Of a stretch of 64,000 nucleotides of DNA, positions 10,602 to 24,089 are shown piece by piece. Numbering within the stretch: the first letter of the stretch is position 1; each line of letters opens with the position of its first letter. This DNA is from Dillenia suffruticosa (lineage: Eukaryota > Streptophyta > Magnoliopsida > Dilleniales > Dilleniaceae). Both the position numbers and the translations under genes were made by a program. The notes beneath the pieces are model-generated. The model saw only the letters and a program-made list of their open reading frames with translations. It had not been told where the DNA came from and searched no databases. The DNA lies in assembly GCA_033439265.1 (NCBI GenBank), contig JAVTVX010000030.1, positions 7,023,774 through 7,087,773 on the forward strand, given 5' to 3'.

Positions 10602-12720
10602 TAAACCTTGTGTTTCATACCAGCCTCACAAAAAAACACTTCATTATAATATGTCTTCATTAACAATGGATTTATCTTCCTGTTTTAAGTACACATACTG
10701 TACTTGTTATATGTCATGCAGCGAAAAGTGTGGAGAAAGTCGATATCCTGATTTTTACCTTACCATTGAGATATTATAAATTAATTAGATGTATTACGTA
10801 TTATTGTTATTTTTTTATTATTTTATTATAAAAAAACACCAAATCACTAGAAAAAATATTCGTATTTTTGTTTATACAACTTACTGTTTAAAAATGTTTC
10901 AAATCAAAAATCTTAAAAATTTATTCTAATTTCTTTAATAAAAGTTTCCCAACCAAAATGTTTAAGTATAATTGAAAAATAATATATGAAATTAATGACT
11001 TTAGGCTGATTATTCATATGGATAGACTTTTAGTTGATCGGATATACATACATCTCTAAGTTTAAGAGAGGGAACTACGTCTACATGGTATTATGAAAAG
11101 ATGAATTGGTGTGAGTTCCTTTTAGGATATAATATGTGTTTTGTTTCTGTTCAAATTAGAGTATGAGTTAAATATCCTCCAATAGTTTTTTTCCTATCTT
11201 GCAAAAGGACTTGTCATAAATTTCTCTAAATTTTTTCTCATTCTCACACATCATTAAAAAATTAATTATATTGTCTATTACTTAACATAATTTCCATAAG
11301 GACATATAATGTATAACTTAATTTTATGCATTATGTAGAATCTCACTCATTAAGTTTCAGCATCTTTATATTTAAGATCACTTTTCTATTTTAGATTATT
11401 CAGACGTCTATCCAAATTATTCATTTAATAACTTTTTAAGAATAATTACCAAAATTACAAATGATAATATCTTTACATATGGGATATGATGGAAATTCAT
11501 CGGATCTAAACTTGTAAAGTAGAATAGCATTTCATTAGAGTTTTTATAAATAATATTGAAAACTGAACTTTAGTTCTAAAGATCACTTAAACTGGAACTG
11601 CTCATATTAATTCCTCTACTTTTTTTTTATAGATCAAATGTTAAGAATTTGATTTCAAAGACGAATATTTTAGTTTTCCTAGACAAAATAGATTGTTCTA
11701 CACTATTTTTATTGAACTGTTGCATGTAGAGACATGCTAAGATAAATTTGTAGTTCTCATCAATTTAAAACTATCAAAACCAAATTGACATAACATGATA
11801 TATTTTTTTATAAAGATAAATATCTAAACATGTAGTCTTAGTCAATAGCTTCTCTATCATCTTATACCAAATTGGTGTAATAATATGATACAATTTTTTT
11901 TATCTATTTTCTATATTTATGTAATTAATTTTTCTTAATTTTCCAAACAGATGTGTTGTTTTGGAAACTCAATAGCATCTGCCCGTTGTCTTACAAGACG
12001 AATTTAACATACAAACAAATTAATGTGACAACCTTATCATTGTAATTTCCTTCTCTCTGCACATCTGCACATCTGCACATTTGCACGTCTATGTTTGTAT
12101 TTAAGTGTTTGTGCAGGCATGAATATTATAATATATTTATTAACTATTTGTTTAAATTTTATTTGTGCAATAAATGGTTTAATGTTTTACCTCCGAGAAT
12201 TAGTTTTGCATATTCTCTTTTACTGCAAATATGATTAAATTTAAAAAACTCTTAAAAGATTTTTGATCATTTTTTTTCTTATCTGATATGGTTTACTGTA
12301 TGTAAAATTTCTCTTGTAATGTTTGTGTTATGTTCATTTAACATTATTTTCGTTCAACTAATTATTCTCAATTATGTATTAGAGGGTTACTGCATGTATG
12401 CAACTATGCAAAATATGACAACCAATATAAATTTTCTATTATATTTATTATTTTATATTTATTGATATTTTACGTAATAATTTATCTTTACTATTTTATG
12501 TTCACTAATATTTTACATAATATGAACCACATTAAAATAGATAAAAAAGACTGCATGCTTCAACCACAAGTAATGGGAGTGCCACCAATACAAGAGATGT
12601 CTCGTCTTGATCAGCCAATTCCTCCTACTGTATGCTATCCAGTCTACACAGCATACGCTCCCTAACTCTACCCACCCTCCTAACCTTATCCACTCCCGTC
12701 AGGTCATTCTCAATAGTATA
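10602..12720 (+). pseudogene. decayed copy A, Cys-rich plant membrane protein gene
   Basis: Exon-like pieces appear in order. 10,602 on: CVSYQPHKKTLHYNM after an acceptor TTACAG. 10,690-10,776: YTYCTCYMSCSEKCGESRYP. 11,951-12,040: CCFGNSIASARCL after CAG. Near 12,390: TACMQ. 12,556-12,720: LQPQVMGVPPIQEMSRLDQP followed by IPPTVCYP. From memory these match, in order, a conserved plant membrane family with motifs SYQF.KR.LNY, CC.GYMPCSGR.GES.CPE, CFGNS.ASTRF, QDEFNIQTT.CDN, CACMQTQHK and MSRIDQPIPP.VGYP. I cannot give a symbol. Stops and lost exon edges show it is not functional. Confidence 0.65.
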
Positions 12721-13019
12721 CTGAAAAAAATTTAACTAAATTGAATTGATGAATTCGACTATAAATGATCAATATGATACTCCAAGTTGGTCCTATGTAT
12801 TTTGGTCAAATGACAAATTGACTTGAATTCGATCCAAGAATTTAAACAAGCTTTATATGTTGTGGAATTTGGGGCTTGTGAGCTTATTTAAGTTCTTGGA
12901 ATGAATCTTGTCATTCAAGCAAAATACATAAGATCAATTTAAGGATTAGATTGGTCATTTATAATCGAATTCAACGATCCAAATTAATTAATCTCTGTCC
13001 AATATATTATTAAGAATAA

Positions 13020-15141
13020 TCTGATAGGATTGCATAAGACTGAGAGAGTGAATAGGATTGGAGAGCATATGCTGTGTGAAGCAAATAACCTACAACTAGA
13101 GAAATTGACTTATCAAAACGAGACATTTACTGTATCGGTGACACTCTCGTCACTCATGGTTGAAGTATACAATTCTTTTGTCCATTTCAATGTGGTGTTG
13201 AAACTACAATATTATGTAAAATATTAATAAATATAAAATAGTAAACATAAAATATTACGTAAAATATCAAAAAACATAAAATAATAATTATAATAAAAAA
13301 TTTATATTAATTGTCACATTTTGTATATTAACATGCATGTAGTAATTCTATGAGACAAAACTAAGAACAGTTAATTGGACGAAAACAGCATTAATTGAGC
13401 ACATAGCACAAAGACTACAAAAGAGGTCTTACATGCAGTAAAGCATATCTGACAAGAAAATAAACAACCAAAAAATCTCTTAAAGTTTTTTAAATCCAAT
13501 CACATTTGCAACAAAGAAAAATATGTTAACCAATTCTCGAAACCTAAACATGAAACACTACATTACACAGGTGAAATTTAAACAAATAGCCAATAAATAT
13601 ACTAACACTCATTCCTACAAAAACACTAAGACACATACACGTGCATGTGTAGAAAGAGAGTAAAAAATTACAAAATACAGTTGTTGTATTGATTTGTTTG
13701 TATGTTAAATTTGTCTTGTAAAACAAAATAATTGAATGGTACTGAGTATCCTAAGTAGCACAACACATGTTTGGAAAATTAAGAATAATTAATTAGATAA
13801 ACACATAAAGCAGACAAAAAAATTATATCATATTGTTACATCAATTAGGTATAAGATGACAGTAGATATTCACTAAGACAACATTCTTACATATTCATTG
13901 TCATAAAAAAATGTTTCATGTTATTATATCAATTTGGTTCTAATAGCCTTAAATTGATGAACACTACAAACATGTTTTAATATCCCCACATGCAACATTT
14001 CAACAGAAATAACACAGAGCAACCCATTCTCTTAAGCGAAACTAAACTATCAGCTTTTGAAATCAAATTCTTAACACTTGATCTATGAAAAAAATTGAAA
14101 AACTAATATAAACAGTTCCAGCTCAGATAGTCTCTAAAACTAAAATTTAGTTTTCAATATTATTTATCAAAAATTTAATGAAACGCTATCCAATTTTACA
14201 GGTCGAGATTCAATAAATTTCTACAATATTCACGTGTAAAAAGGTTAACATTTGTAAATTCGATAATTAATCTTAAAAAGCCATTAAGACAATAATTTGA
14301 ATGGACGTCTGAATAATAACATAAAATAGGAAAATGAGCTTAAATATGAAAATACTAAAATTCATTGAGTAAAATCCTATATAATACATGAAATCGAATT
14401 ACGTATTATAAATTTTTATAGAAATTATGTTAGATAATAGACAATATAATCAATCTCTTAATAATAAGTGAGAAGGGGAATAAATTCAAAGAAACCGATA
14501 ACAAACTCTGATGCAAGATAGGAAAAGAACAATTAGGCAATATTCAATTCGTACTCAAATTTGGACAGAAACAGAGCACAAGTTACATCCTAAAGAGAAC
14601 TCACACTAATTCATTCTTGTATATATATCCGATCAACTGAAAATCTATCCAATTGAATAATTAATCATAAATTATTAATCTCATATACCATCTCGCAGTA
14701 ATACCTAAAACATTTCCTTTAGAAAAATTTTATTAAAAAAATTAGAGAAAACTTTTAACATTTTTAATAAGTTTAAAATATTCTAAAACAGTAAGTTGTA
14801 TAAACAAAAGTACGCATCTTTTTTCTAATAATTTAGTGTTCCTTTATAATAAAATAGTAAGAAAACAACAATAATACATAATAAAACTAGCTAATTTGTA
14901 ATATCTCTATGGTAAGGGAAAAATAAGGAAACCGGTTTTCTTCAAACCTTTCGCTGCATTACATATAACCAGCACAGCATGTGTACCTAAAACAAGAAGA
15001 TAAATCTATAGTTAATATTCAGACAGACAAAAAAAAAACAAAGTTCTCATAATAGACTAGATGACAATAGAAGATATCAATTACCTTAACATATCATAAT
15101 TAAGTACTCTTTTGCGAAACTGGTATGAAACACAAGATCCA
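13020..15141 (-). pseudogene. decayed copy B, inverted partner of copy A
   Basis: On the minus strand, exon 15,141-15,085 (57 bp, after TTGTAG and before GTAATT) encodes SCVSYQFRKRVLNYDML. The next exon starts at 14,986 after TTTTAG and, joined in phase, gives RYTCCAGYMQCSERF. A segment around 13,770-13,650 gives YKTNLTYKQINTT and matches the family's QDEFNIQTT region. The 13,180-13,020 stretch matches the MSRIDQP-type tail of copy A at DNA level but is more decayed. Splice phases survive for the first two exons. Copy B runs 5'-3' toward copy A, tail to tail. Confidence 0.6.
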
Positions 15142-15252
15142 CTACAATGAGAGAAATCATAAACAATCAAATATGAAACATATCAACACTTGTTCGCTCA
15201 ACCATGATTAAGCAATCAAACATAACTCAATTAAACTCTAGAATTTCAATAA

Positions 15253-15360
15253 CCAAACCCTAGGGAGAACAAATTAAATGAGACCCCACTGCCTTTGCCT
15301 ATTTCGTACAAACCACAATCTAGAGAATGAAAGTGCTCTCCCATCTATAAATATATATAA

Positions 15361-15395
<35 letters not shown>

Positions 15396-16490
15396 GGGAA
15401 TTTTCCCCAGAAACAGACATACACCAAGCAAATCCAAATATCTGCAAATTTTCGAGGAAAAAGTAACTTCTTGAAAGATTTTCAGGGAAACACTCGAATA
15501 ATACATGAAGGACAAGGCATTGATCTAGCTATTTTTCTTAGTATCAATTTTCTTGCTACTTATTTTGTCCCTGTACTTTGGAACAAAATCACTTTAACTC
15601 TTGTGGTTGAATATCATGTTATGACTTTAAACAAAGCCATTAATTTGTGATCTTTAACCATTTCACAGATACTTAGGTGGCATGTAACAAGTTTTTTTTT
15701 TTTTTTTTTTTTTAGTATCATGCGGAGAAGTACAATGCAGCAAAAAAAAAAAAAAAAGGTATGCTGTGAAATCTTCTTTGAGGTTTCCAGTTTAATTCAT
15801 CAGCAACCTATGCTTCTCTTAGATGGCAATGAATTTAAGCAGGGAGCCGCTGATGGGAATGTGCTTACAAGACTAATTTTAGAAACAGATGATGAGGGTG
15901 AAGAGGGGCAGTGGGTAGGCACAACTATGTATTACCAGAAACAAAAACACCATCTACCCAACTCTTCAAAATAAATAAATAATATGTGAATGAAGCCCCA
16001 GGATCTCACATAATTGATTAATACTATAAAGAGCAAAAGTTTTGTACACCAAGTGTTTATATTGCTTCGTTCAAGATGCATAACCCCGAGTCCCTAATGC
16101 CTTATGGGACGCAAACCATAACTTTTTAGAACTATTTTTTTCCCCCTTTCAGCAAGGCTTTAGAGCATGCAACATGAATTGAATTTTTGCGTGTTGCAGA
16201 AAAGAATATAATTCTTCAGAAAAGAACACAAAGTGTCAAATAATTTGGGGACAGTTTACCCAGCAGTATAAGTCTATTATTATCTTCCCATCATCTTCAT
16301 TATACACATCCAAATTTTTGAAATCAAAACACAACCACCAAGAATTATCAGCTTTACTGTAAATTAAACGAGGAAAATTAACTTTAGGATATCCCACTCC
16401 ACCCAAAACATCTAGATCTAAGGAAAAATCACAAGACCCCCAAACCCAAGCAAGAGAAAGAAGACAAATTGTTGAGAGTAGTGGTTGTTT
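15253..16490. other. intergenic or intronic DNA with (AC)n
   Basis: An (AC)n tract lies at 15,363-15,393 and two homopolymer runs at about 15,692-15,713 and 15,740-15,756. A plus-strand open stretch at 15,760-15,974 (LLLDGNEFKQGAADGNVLTR) looks protein-like but I cannot assign it. If the exon at 16.5 kb belongs to copy B, this would be its first intron. Confidence 0.3.
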
Positions 16491-16492
16491 AC

Positions 16493-16538
16493 CTTTGCGA
16501 AGCTCCAACATGGAAGAAACCAAATCGAATGGATCCAT
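16493..16538 (-). CDS. possible first coding exon, unassigned
   Basis: ATG at 16,538 opens MDPFDLVSSMLELRK, ending at CGCAAAG|GTAAAC, a good donor, at 16,493. Upstream on the same strand is a G/A-poor, C/T-rich leader-like region (16,560-16,700). Without splicing the frame stays open for about 100 codons. It lies 1.35 kb upstream of palindrome copy B on the same strand and could be its first exon, but the phase (1) does not fit copy B's acceptor as it stands. I do not recognise the peptide. Confidence 0.3.
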
Positions 16539-16589
16539 GACGACCGGCGAATAAGAAATCAAGCGGCAAGATGACGGAATGAACAAGAC

Positions 16590-17725
16590 AAGAGAGTGAG
16601 TGGATGAGGGCGAGAGATCAGATGGGAGAAGGGTTGGGTTTCGGCCAAAAAGAAAAAAGAAAGTGAGATGAGAAAGGGGGGAAGGGGCAGAAGCTATGGC
16701 TTTATGAAAATAGAAAGTCTAGCAAGTTTTTTAGCAGGAAAGCCTGAAAGCAAGACAGTAGACAGTAGACACAAAACAGGGAACAAGAAGGACCGCTCTA
16801 GTTTTTTCCTACCCCTGATATGATTATATCTATATTAATAGGTCGGAATCGTGTAAAAGAAAATCAAAATTAAAATCATAAAATTTTGGGTGTAGTACAA
16901 CTAGATTCAATAAATAAGAATCAAATATTTGAATGAAACTGAAATTATTATATGATCAATTGGTAAATTAAAAACCTTAATTAAATTGAGTAATGTGTAA
17001 CCTCAAAAGTAAGAATGGTTTACAAGAGTTGGCTCATGATCTCGGATCAAATAAGTTTTGTATGGGCCATGTTACTTGGTATCAAGGTGTTGATTGAAAT
17101 ATCACTTATCATACCATAACCGTTTAAAAACAATCGATTTTAAGTCAAGCGACACAAATTTTTTCCATATAATAAACTTAAATTAGAGTCTTATCATAAA
17201 AAAAAAAGGAGCGTTGGTGGCCAGGGGCGAGAAGTTGTACGGCTAGACAAGAGAACTTGGTGGGTGCAAACGTATCTTTCAACAAACTAAATTCTTATTC
17301 TAATTTGATTAGTAACAGTTTTTTAATTCAAAGTTTATAAAAAATTATATTAATTTTAATTAGCTTTATTTCTTTCATTTTATTGCTATTAAATATTAAT
17401 AAATAGCCAAAGTATAAGGGGATGAAAAACATACTTTAGTATAATTTAACTTGATAAACTTCATTTTTCAATGCTAATGTTCACAAAATTTTTGTTTTTT
17501 TTCATTAATCTGATACTATAAGTAATATAAAAACAATGCTAATCCCCATATTTGGATTTTTATATTTTAATGAAATGAAAAACTCCATTTCTTTTATATT
17601 ACTCTTTCAAAAGCAAATTTTATTATATTAAAAACGAATATTTAGTAAAATAATAAATGATAAGGTAAAATTAGAAAAAAAAAATTAATATTTTTTATTT
17701 TTTTAAAATGGATATTTGAAAGTGA

Positions 17726-17761
<36 letters not shown>

Positions 17762-18840
17762 GAAAAAAAAAGGCACAGGGAAGTATAAGAATGTTGAAGA
17801 GAGGGAAGGTAGTTTTACGTCAAAATCAATGAGGGCATAATACTTCTAGTTCCACCAGGAAAAATTCAATGATTCCTTGGACCATCGGGCTCTTCATTCT
17901 CTATATGTCACAAGATGAATCCAAAATTCCCCGATATAGTCAAATGGGTACCTTCACCAAAAAAAAAAAAAAAAATGGTACCCACGTAATTGTCCCCAAT
18001 TGGATAATAATTTTGGAATTGAGCTTTAAGATCATTTTAATTATTTCATATCAAAACACCCGATTGAATTTTATATTTTAATATTTATTTTCAAGTAAAT
18101 TATTTTTATAAATGAATTGATAAATTATTTTCAAGTAAAGATTAACGTGACAGAATTTAAGATTAGTACGATCAAAAATAAGAATTTATTTAGATAAAAA
18201 ATTTAAAACTTTATAATCGTCTCATATTATTTAGATATTCAGCTATCATCACGAGAGAAAACTATTACAACATATGAAAGGAGTCAAGATTGATTAAAAT
18301 AAATAAAATTGAATTTAAAATTTTCCTAATGGGAAGTCCCATATGGGTTACAATACTGTCTTTTTTTTTTCTCTAAATAACTGTGGAGTGAAGATAGAGA
18401 GAGAGAAAAAGAGAAAGAGAGGGAAGTAGCTAAATAAATGTATGATAGAGACCTTGCGTGAAAAACAAGTCTCCCCACTCACTTTCTTCTCATTTTTTAT
18501 ATACTTATTTTTCTTTTCTTGATACCTGAGAAATAATAAAGACGATAACATTTGAGTTATAAATGAGTGACTTTTATCTCTCTCTCTCTCTCTCTCTACC
18601 CATTATAGTCTTCTCTACCTCTCATTCTCTTTCTTTACCATTTTTTCTATTGTAATGTTATTGCACAGTGTTTTTGGCTCGCTATCGGCAGCTTCGCAAG
18701 CTCTCGACCGAGTTCCCTCTCTTCCGTACTTAAAATTCTTTTTTATTTTGTGTCAACACATTCACAATGTAAATTTCCAACACTAATTTTTCACGATTTA
18801 TGAGCATTTCATTGCATTGATTTCACAAATTTTGTTTCTT
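16590..18840. other. AT-rich intergenic DNA with (GA)n
   Basis: A (GA)n tract lies at about 17,726-17,758. A C/T-rich region at 18,570-18,720 resembles a leader but has no attached coding frame. No gene seen. Confidence 0.4.
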
Positions 18841-18841
18841 T

Positions 18842-18946
<105 letters not shown>

Positions 18947-19084
18947 AATCCTTCTATCAAGAAAAATTTTTCTATTTATATTATTTTCTATTTCTTTTAT
19001 ATTATATTAATCTATTTCATTATATTAAATATTTTTTATTAAATATTAAATAAATATTAAATTAAAATTTTATTAAAATATAAA

Positions 19085-19395
19085 AATACAAAAAGTCCTT
19101 TATAAGTATGTACAAATACAAATAAAAATCAAAGAACTACTTTGACTTCAAATGGATAGATCCATATACCTCTAATCATATTTATGAGAAGATAAAATAT
19201 GGTAAAACTTATACCAACAATTGGTTCACGTAAAAATGAACTTATTAGTTCGCGTAAGAGTGCACGTGGAATACCAAAAGAGATTATTCATGTTCAACCA
19301 AGTTTCAACAACACCATTGTAATTGTTACAGACGTACGTGGTCGGGTAGTTTCTTGGCCCTCCGCCGGTACTTGTGGATTTGGCGGTGCAAATTC
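19085..19395 (+). pseudogene. rps11: plastid rps11 fragment in nuclear DNA
   Basis: From ATG at 19,199 the frame reads [20 protein letters not shown], then [30 protein letters not shown] and SAGTCGFGG. This is the N-terminal half of plastid ribosomal protein uS11, the 30S subunit protein (usual form [33 protein letters not shown]). About 110 bases upstream also look like the plastid rps11 5' flank. The match stops abruptly after CGFGG, before the conserved GTRRGTPFAAQTAA segment, and is followed by unrelated sequence. Several conserved residues have changed, as expected after transfer to the nucleus without selection. Confidence 0.8.
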
Positions 19396-20160
19396 AATTT
19401 TTATTATGAAGAAATGTGATTTTCCAAAACACATATAATTCAACAAGCTCTTTCACGGAATCAGTCGTCAAATTTGATAAAGATCTACCAAGTTGTCTAC
19501 AGAGGTTTTTGCATTTTGTAAGGATTGAATTGATCTTCTTCATGTTGTGGGAGAGACAGAAACTAGAGAGAGTCTTAAAAGGGATATTGGAAAGATTACT
19601 TGATATAAGTGACTTACGGTAGAGAGAAAGAGAGAGATATCAATATAATGAGAGCCGGGTGTTCACTGGGGAAATATGGATATAAAAATATTATACTATT
19701 TAAGTATTACGTGTAAAAAAAAAAAAAAACTAGTCTTGCATGATAATCCATTAATTTGAAATTGCTTTATATAGATGGCAAATTATTAATAATTATTGTT
19801 AGAAGTGGATTTGACCCTATAGATAATAGTTTAACTAACTTAAATAAGATGATTAACCATCTATTGATCTTAATTAGCGAGATCTACAAAAAATCGTTGA
19901 AACACCCTCCGACAAGGAGACTCCGATATTTAAGTCAGATAACAAACTGAAAAAAAAAACTCTATTATGCATTCGTATAATATGTATAAGTTTTGAGAAT
20001 GTACCTGACATGATGGTTTTATGATGTACATATAGTTTCTATTTTTGAGTTCCATGTACATTCGGGGTGTTAAAACTATAGTTTCCCTTTTGGGTTGTTC
20101 AAAAAATTTCAAGTGCTTAACAAAATTTTAAAAGATTTGAGGTCTTACTAATTGGGAAGT
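19396..20160. other. unassigned sequence, LTR-like motif at 19.9 kb
   Basis: A short open stretch at 19,470-19,620 (RFLHFVRIELIFFMLWERQK) is not recognised. Around 19,900-19,940, CACCCTCCGACAAGGAGACTCCGAT..TTAAGTCAG (given in pieces) resembles motifs common in plant LTRs and may belong to the fossil element that follows. Confidence 0.3.
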
Positions 20161-20184
20161 TTCAGTTCTTCAGAGGAGTACTTT

Positions 20185-20460
20185 CCTTACCAGTGAGGAT
20201 TCAAAAATTTCCTTCTTGTTACGAGATGTTATTCTCGTGTTTATGGAAAGATGAATATCATTCCAGTTTGACTGAATATGGAATACCGAGAAGGTTCGAG
20301 AGCCAATCAAGCAACTATGAAGAAGGGATTGATCGGTGTCCACCAAGAAGACAAGGCACTGTATCAATGACACGCTTCGGCACGTTTTAGCACATTTTGT
20401 GCATTAGGCCTTAGGATTATGCCATGTGATAATGGGCTTTTAGATCACACTCCATCACTT
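20185..20460 (-). repeat. LTR remnant, left end of the fossil
   Basis: Aligns with 24,090-24,375 in the same orientation. Shared blocks include TTCTTGTTACGAGATG, GGAAAGATGAATATCATTC, GATCGGTGTCCACC and TTTAGCACATTTTGTGCATT or close variants. The two copies are clearly diverged, which points to an old insertion. Confidence 0.65.
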
Positions 20461-21454
20461 GCTCCCTACTTCTTGTGGATATTAGGAGTAAGTTTAAAAG
20501 TTGATACCTAGAAGCTCGCAAAGGTGTTAATGAGGATAACCATCATATAAATAATTCTGAAATAAATGTTGCGTGGGAAGTTGAAAAGTTTGAACTTTTC
20601 ATTCGTTACGTACATCTTTTCATTATAGTGTTTCAGTTGCTTATAGCCGTAAGGATCACGTCTTTGAAGTTAGAAATAGAAGTGGAGATTTCAGTACCTT
20701 TTTGAAGTGATTTGGATCATTATGAGTGTGACTTTAGGGGTTGCTTCCGTTCAGAGTCATTGTCTCCTAGGGATAGCTTGAATATGAGTTTTGAACTATG
20801 GAACCTAGTGGTGTAAAGGACTTTTGCTGATACAAGGCTCTATCAAGAATGAGACTACCGATATGAGATTCCATCATGACATTTGGGTTTCTGGCATTAT
20901 GATGGAATTTGTTGTCCTCGAGGGTGTTAGTGTTGAGTACAGATAGATCTTTGCTTTGGTAGAAGAGATTTTTATACATAGTGGAGGTTCTCTTCTCAAG
21001 TTTAGAACCATTGTCCAGCTCCTACATGCAAGAGATGACTGAGGATTCTTCCTCAGTCTTTTTTAGGTCGGGCGACAAGAGGAATCAGGAGATTGGAGAA
21101 GGAGGCCCAACGATGGAGAAGGTGTGATACTTGATACATTTTTTGTCTCTTTTCAGCTATCTCTTACCCTTCTTGAAGTCCTTCACAGCTTTTCTTTTAA
21201 AATTTTTATAGTTTTTCTTCTTATTGTATAATATCTCTTTTGCCTTGTGTGGAACTTTGTACTTCTCATTTAGTTTGTATATGCTCTATATTGATAAATA
21301 AACGTATTGTTTTTCCTTCTTCAAAATTGTACTATATGTCTGATTTGCACCTTCGATTTGAAACACAATAATACCTCCTAGCACATTTGAATCATTCAAC
21401 TGGTATCTTCGTTAATGCGCTTCAACGTTAGTTATCTTGTTATAAGATCAAAAG

Positions 21455-21705
21455 CACGAGCTGTGTCTACTCTTCGGGGAGTTATGTCCCCTTATTGTTA
21501 ACACGCTATGCTCGGTAGAGTAAGTCGTGTCTATCCATCAATGAGATAGATTCCCTAGTTACAGCATGTTTGTTTGATGGGCTGTCTACCCATCGAGATG
21601 ATAGATTCTCTTTTGATGACATGTTCATTTGAAAGGTTGGATCGTACCTACTTGTCGAGGAGATAGATCCTTTATTGATAACATGTTCGTTTGAGAGAGT
21701 GATAC
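21455..21705. repeat. ~62-bp imperfect tandem repeat inside the fossil
   Basis: Four units share GTCTACCCATCGA.GAGATAGAT, then TTGATAACATGTT.GTTTGA, with variation between units. They lie in the non-coding part between the left terminal repeat and the integrase region, where Tat elements often carry tandem repeats. Confidence 0.6.
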
Positions 21706-24089
21706 AGAAACAAATCAGTCGGGGTGTAGGTCAGTACAGTGGGTAGGGGACCGTAGAGTTTTTACCTGACCGTTCAGCTAGATAAGGAGCAGAGTGATTT
21801 TTCTTGAGAGAGTGACAAACATCGTTGATAGTAGATGTGCAAGTTTTTCGAGTTCCAAGTCCTGGGCATGATCGAGCTATCTAAGTGATTGAGACTATAT
21901 GTTCCTAGGCAGACTTCCGAGTATACCTGATAAGGACCTTTCTATTTGGGTGCTAGTTTCCCCCGGTTGAGGCTGCCAGGTTACCTCTACCTTCCTTAGC
22001 ACCAGATCCCCTAGCTTGAATGTTCTAATCCTAGCTCGCATGTTGTAATACCACGTCATCTACTGCTGATAAGCGGCCATTCAAATTGATATGATTTCTC
22101 ACAGTTCGGGGAGCAAGTCTAATCACTCATGCAATGCAAGCTCATTCCGCTCATGTTCATATTGGTCTACTCGTTGCGAATGGATGCCAATCTCCTTTGA
22201 TATCACTGCTTCACAGCCATAAGTTAAACTGAATTGTGTTTCCCTTGTTGCCATCCATGACATCGTTTGATAGGCCCAAAGGATGCTGTAGAGCTCCCAT
22301 ACCCAATGGCTTTTGACCTCATCCAGTGCAACCTTCAGTCATTGCAAGATCGTTTGGTTCGCTACTTCGACAAAGCTGTTAGTCTAAGGATAACAGAAGT
22401 GAAGCAGTACTAAATTTCCAACCTGCTACAAAAGTTTTGGAAATTTTTGTTATCAAATTGCTTGTCGTTGTCGATAATCAGAATGTGGGACACGCTGAAT
22501 TTAGTAATAATGGACCTCTACACAAAATCCTGTATCATGCTAATAGTAATCTGGGCTAACGATTTGGTTTATACCTATTTGGTGAAGTAGTTAATGATTA
22601 CGACTACAAACTTTGGTCATGGTAGGAATGGTCCAAGAATGTCTATCTCCCATTGTGCGAGATACCGATGAGAAGCGTAATACTTGTCACATCTTTTGAC
22701 GTAACTCTTTGTATCGGGTCTTCATAGTGGGCCAATAATATCCTTACCAAAGAGTCTTGTTTGTGAAGTTTCGAGTTCCCAGGTAACTGCCTCATATCCC
22801 CTCATGAATTTCTTTGAACATATAGTTTCCCTCCCCAGGGGTCAGACATTTCAAGTACGGATAGATAAATGATTTTTTTCAAGGCTTCGTCAATAATGGC
22901 ATAGTGGGCAATCTTACGCCTCAACCTAGAGGCTTCAGTGGACGAGTTTAGAAGTTGTTTTTGCTTCAGATAAGCCTCTATGAGATATTTCCCACTTGAT
23001 GATCATCTATTGATAAAATCTCTTTAGGTTCGTTGATACTCAAGTATGCAAGACTCTTTATTAAACTGTTCAGCTGGTTGATACCGAGTCGGAGCTGGTT
23101 AATTTTGAAAGAGTGTCAACTCATGTATTTTTTGATTGGGGGATCTACTGTGTATGTCTACTTTGTCGAATTTGTTTGCTGACTCCCGTGGCTTGATCAT
23201 ATACTTTGCCATCATCGGACCCTTAGTTTCATAGATCCCTTAATCTGTTTAATGACCAACTAACTATTAGTGAAGACCGGTATCTTCTGAGCCCTAGTGA
23301 TGCGGTAATTTGCAATTAGATTAGGAAGGTTTTGTATTTAGTCTGATTGTTAGTCGCTTTGAAATCAAAGCGGATGACATATTCAATTTTGAAATTATTC
23401 GGTCTAACGAGAATGAGTTTGATTCCTCTTCCTAAAAAGTTAGATGACTTGTCCATGTGGAGGGTCCACTCTAGCAACAAGCATTCCTCCCGTTTGTCAG
23501 TAGGGATTTGTTCAATGGGCGTCGAGATCGTGCATTCAAGAATGAAGTCAATGAGAGCTTGGCCTTTGATTGCTGGTTTCGATTGGTATTCGATATCGAA
23601 TTCACCTAATTCAATACTCTACTTAATGGGGTGAACTGATGTATTCCTTTTCTGTTGAATCTGTTTTAGAGACTAATCGATCAATATTATAATGTTATGG
23701 GTTTGAAAATACAGCTGGAGGTATCTGGCGGTTATAACCATGACAAAAGCCATCTTCTCGATAGGTCTCGGACTCTCGGAATTGCGGCCTACATAGTACA
23801 CTGGCTTCTGTATAGTGGACTCCTGTCTTACAAGAACAAAACAGAGTGCTTGGTCAAAGGTAGATACGTAAAGATAAAGTTTCTCAATAGGAATATGTTG
23901 AGAAAGGAGTAGAGGTGACATGATGTGTTTTTTGAACCATTCGAACACTGCTTGACACTCCGATATCTATGCAAATTTCTAGAACGTCTTCGTATCGTCA
24001 TAGAAGAGTTTATATTTCTTCCCTACTTTCGATATGAATTAGTTTAGAGTTACGATCCTCCCCTGAGGACAGGGGGATTGTTTTCTTTA

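Larger units (their letters stand above)
10494..15252. repeat. 4.76-kb palindrome, arms ~2.35 kb, loop ~40 bp
   Basis: Reverse complement of the right half aligns along the whole left half. TTATTGAAATTCTAGA at 10,494 pairs with TCTAGAATTTCAATAA ending at 15,252. CTTGTGTTTCATACCAG at 10,607 pairs with its complement near 15,120. The 13,540-13,780 stretch pairs with 11,960-12,180. The innermost arms (about 12,745-12,850 against 12,890-13,000) pair across a loop of about 40 bases. All pairs share one centre near 12,873. Identity looks like roughly 75-85% with indels, so the duplication is old. Each arm contains a decayed copy of one intron-containing gene. Confidence 0.85.
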
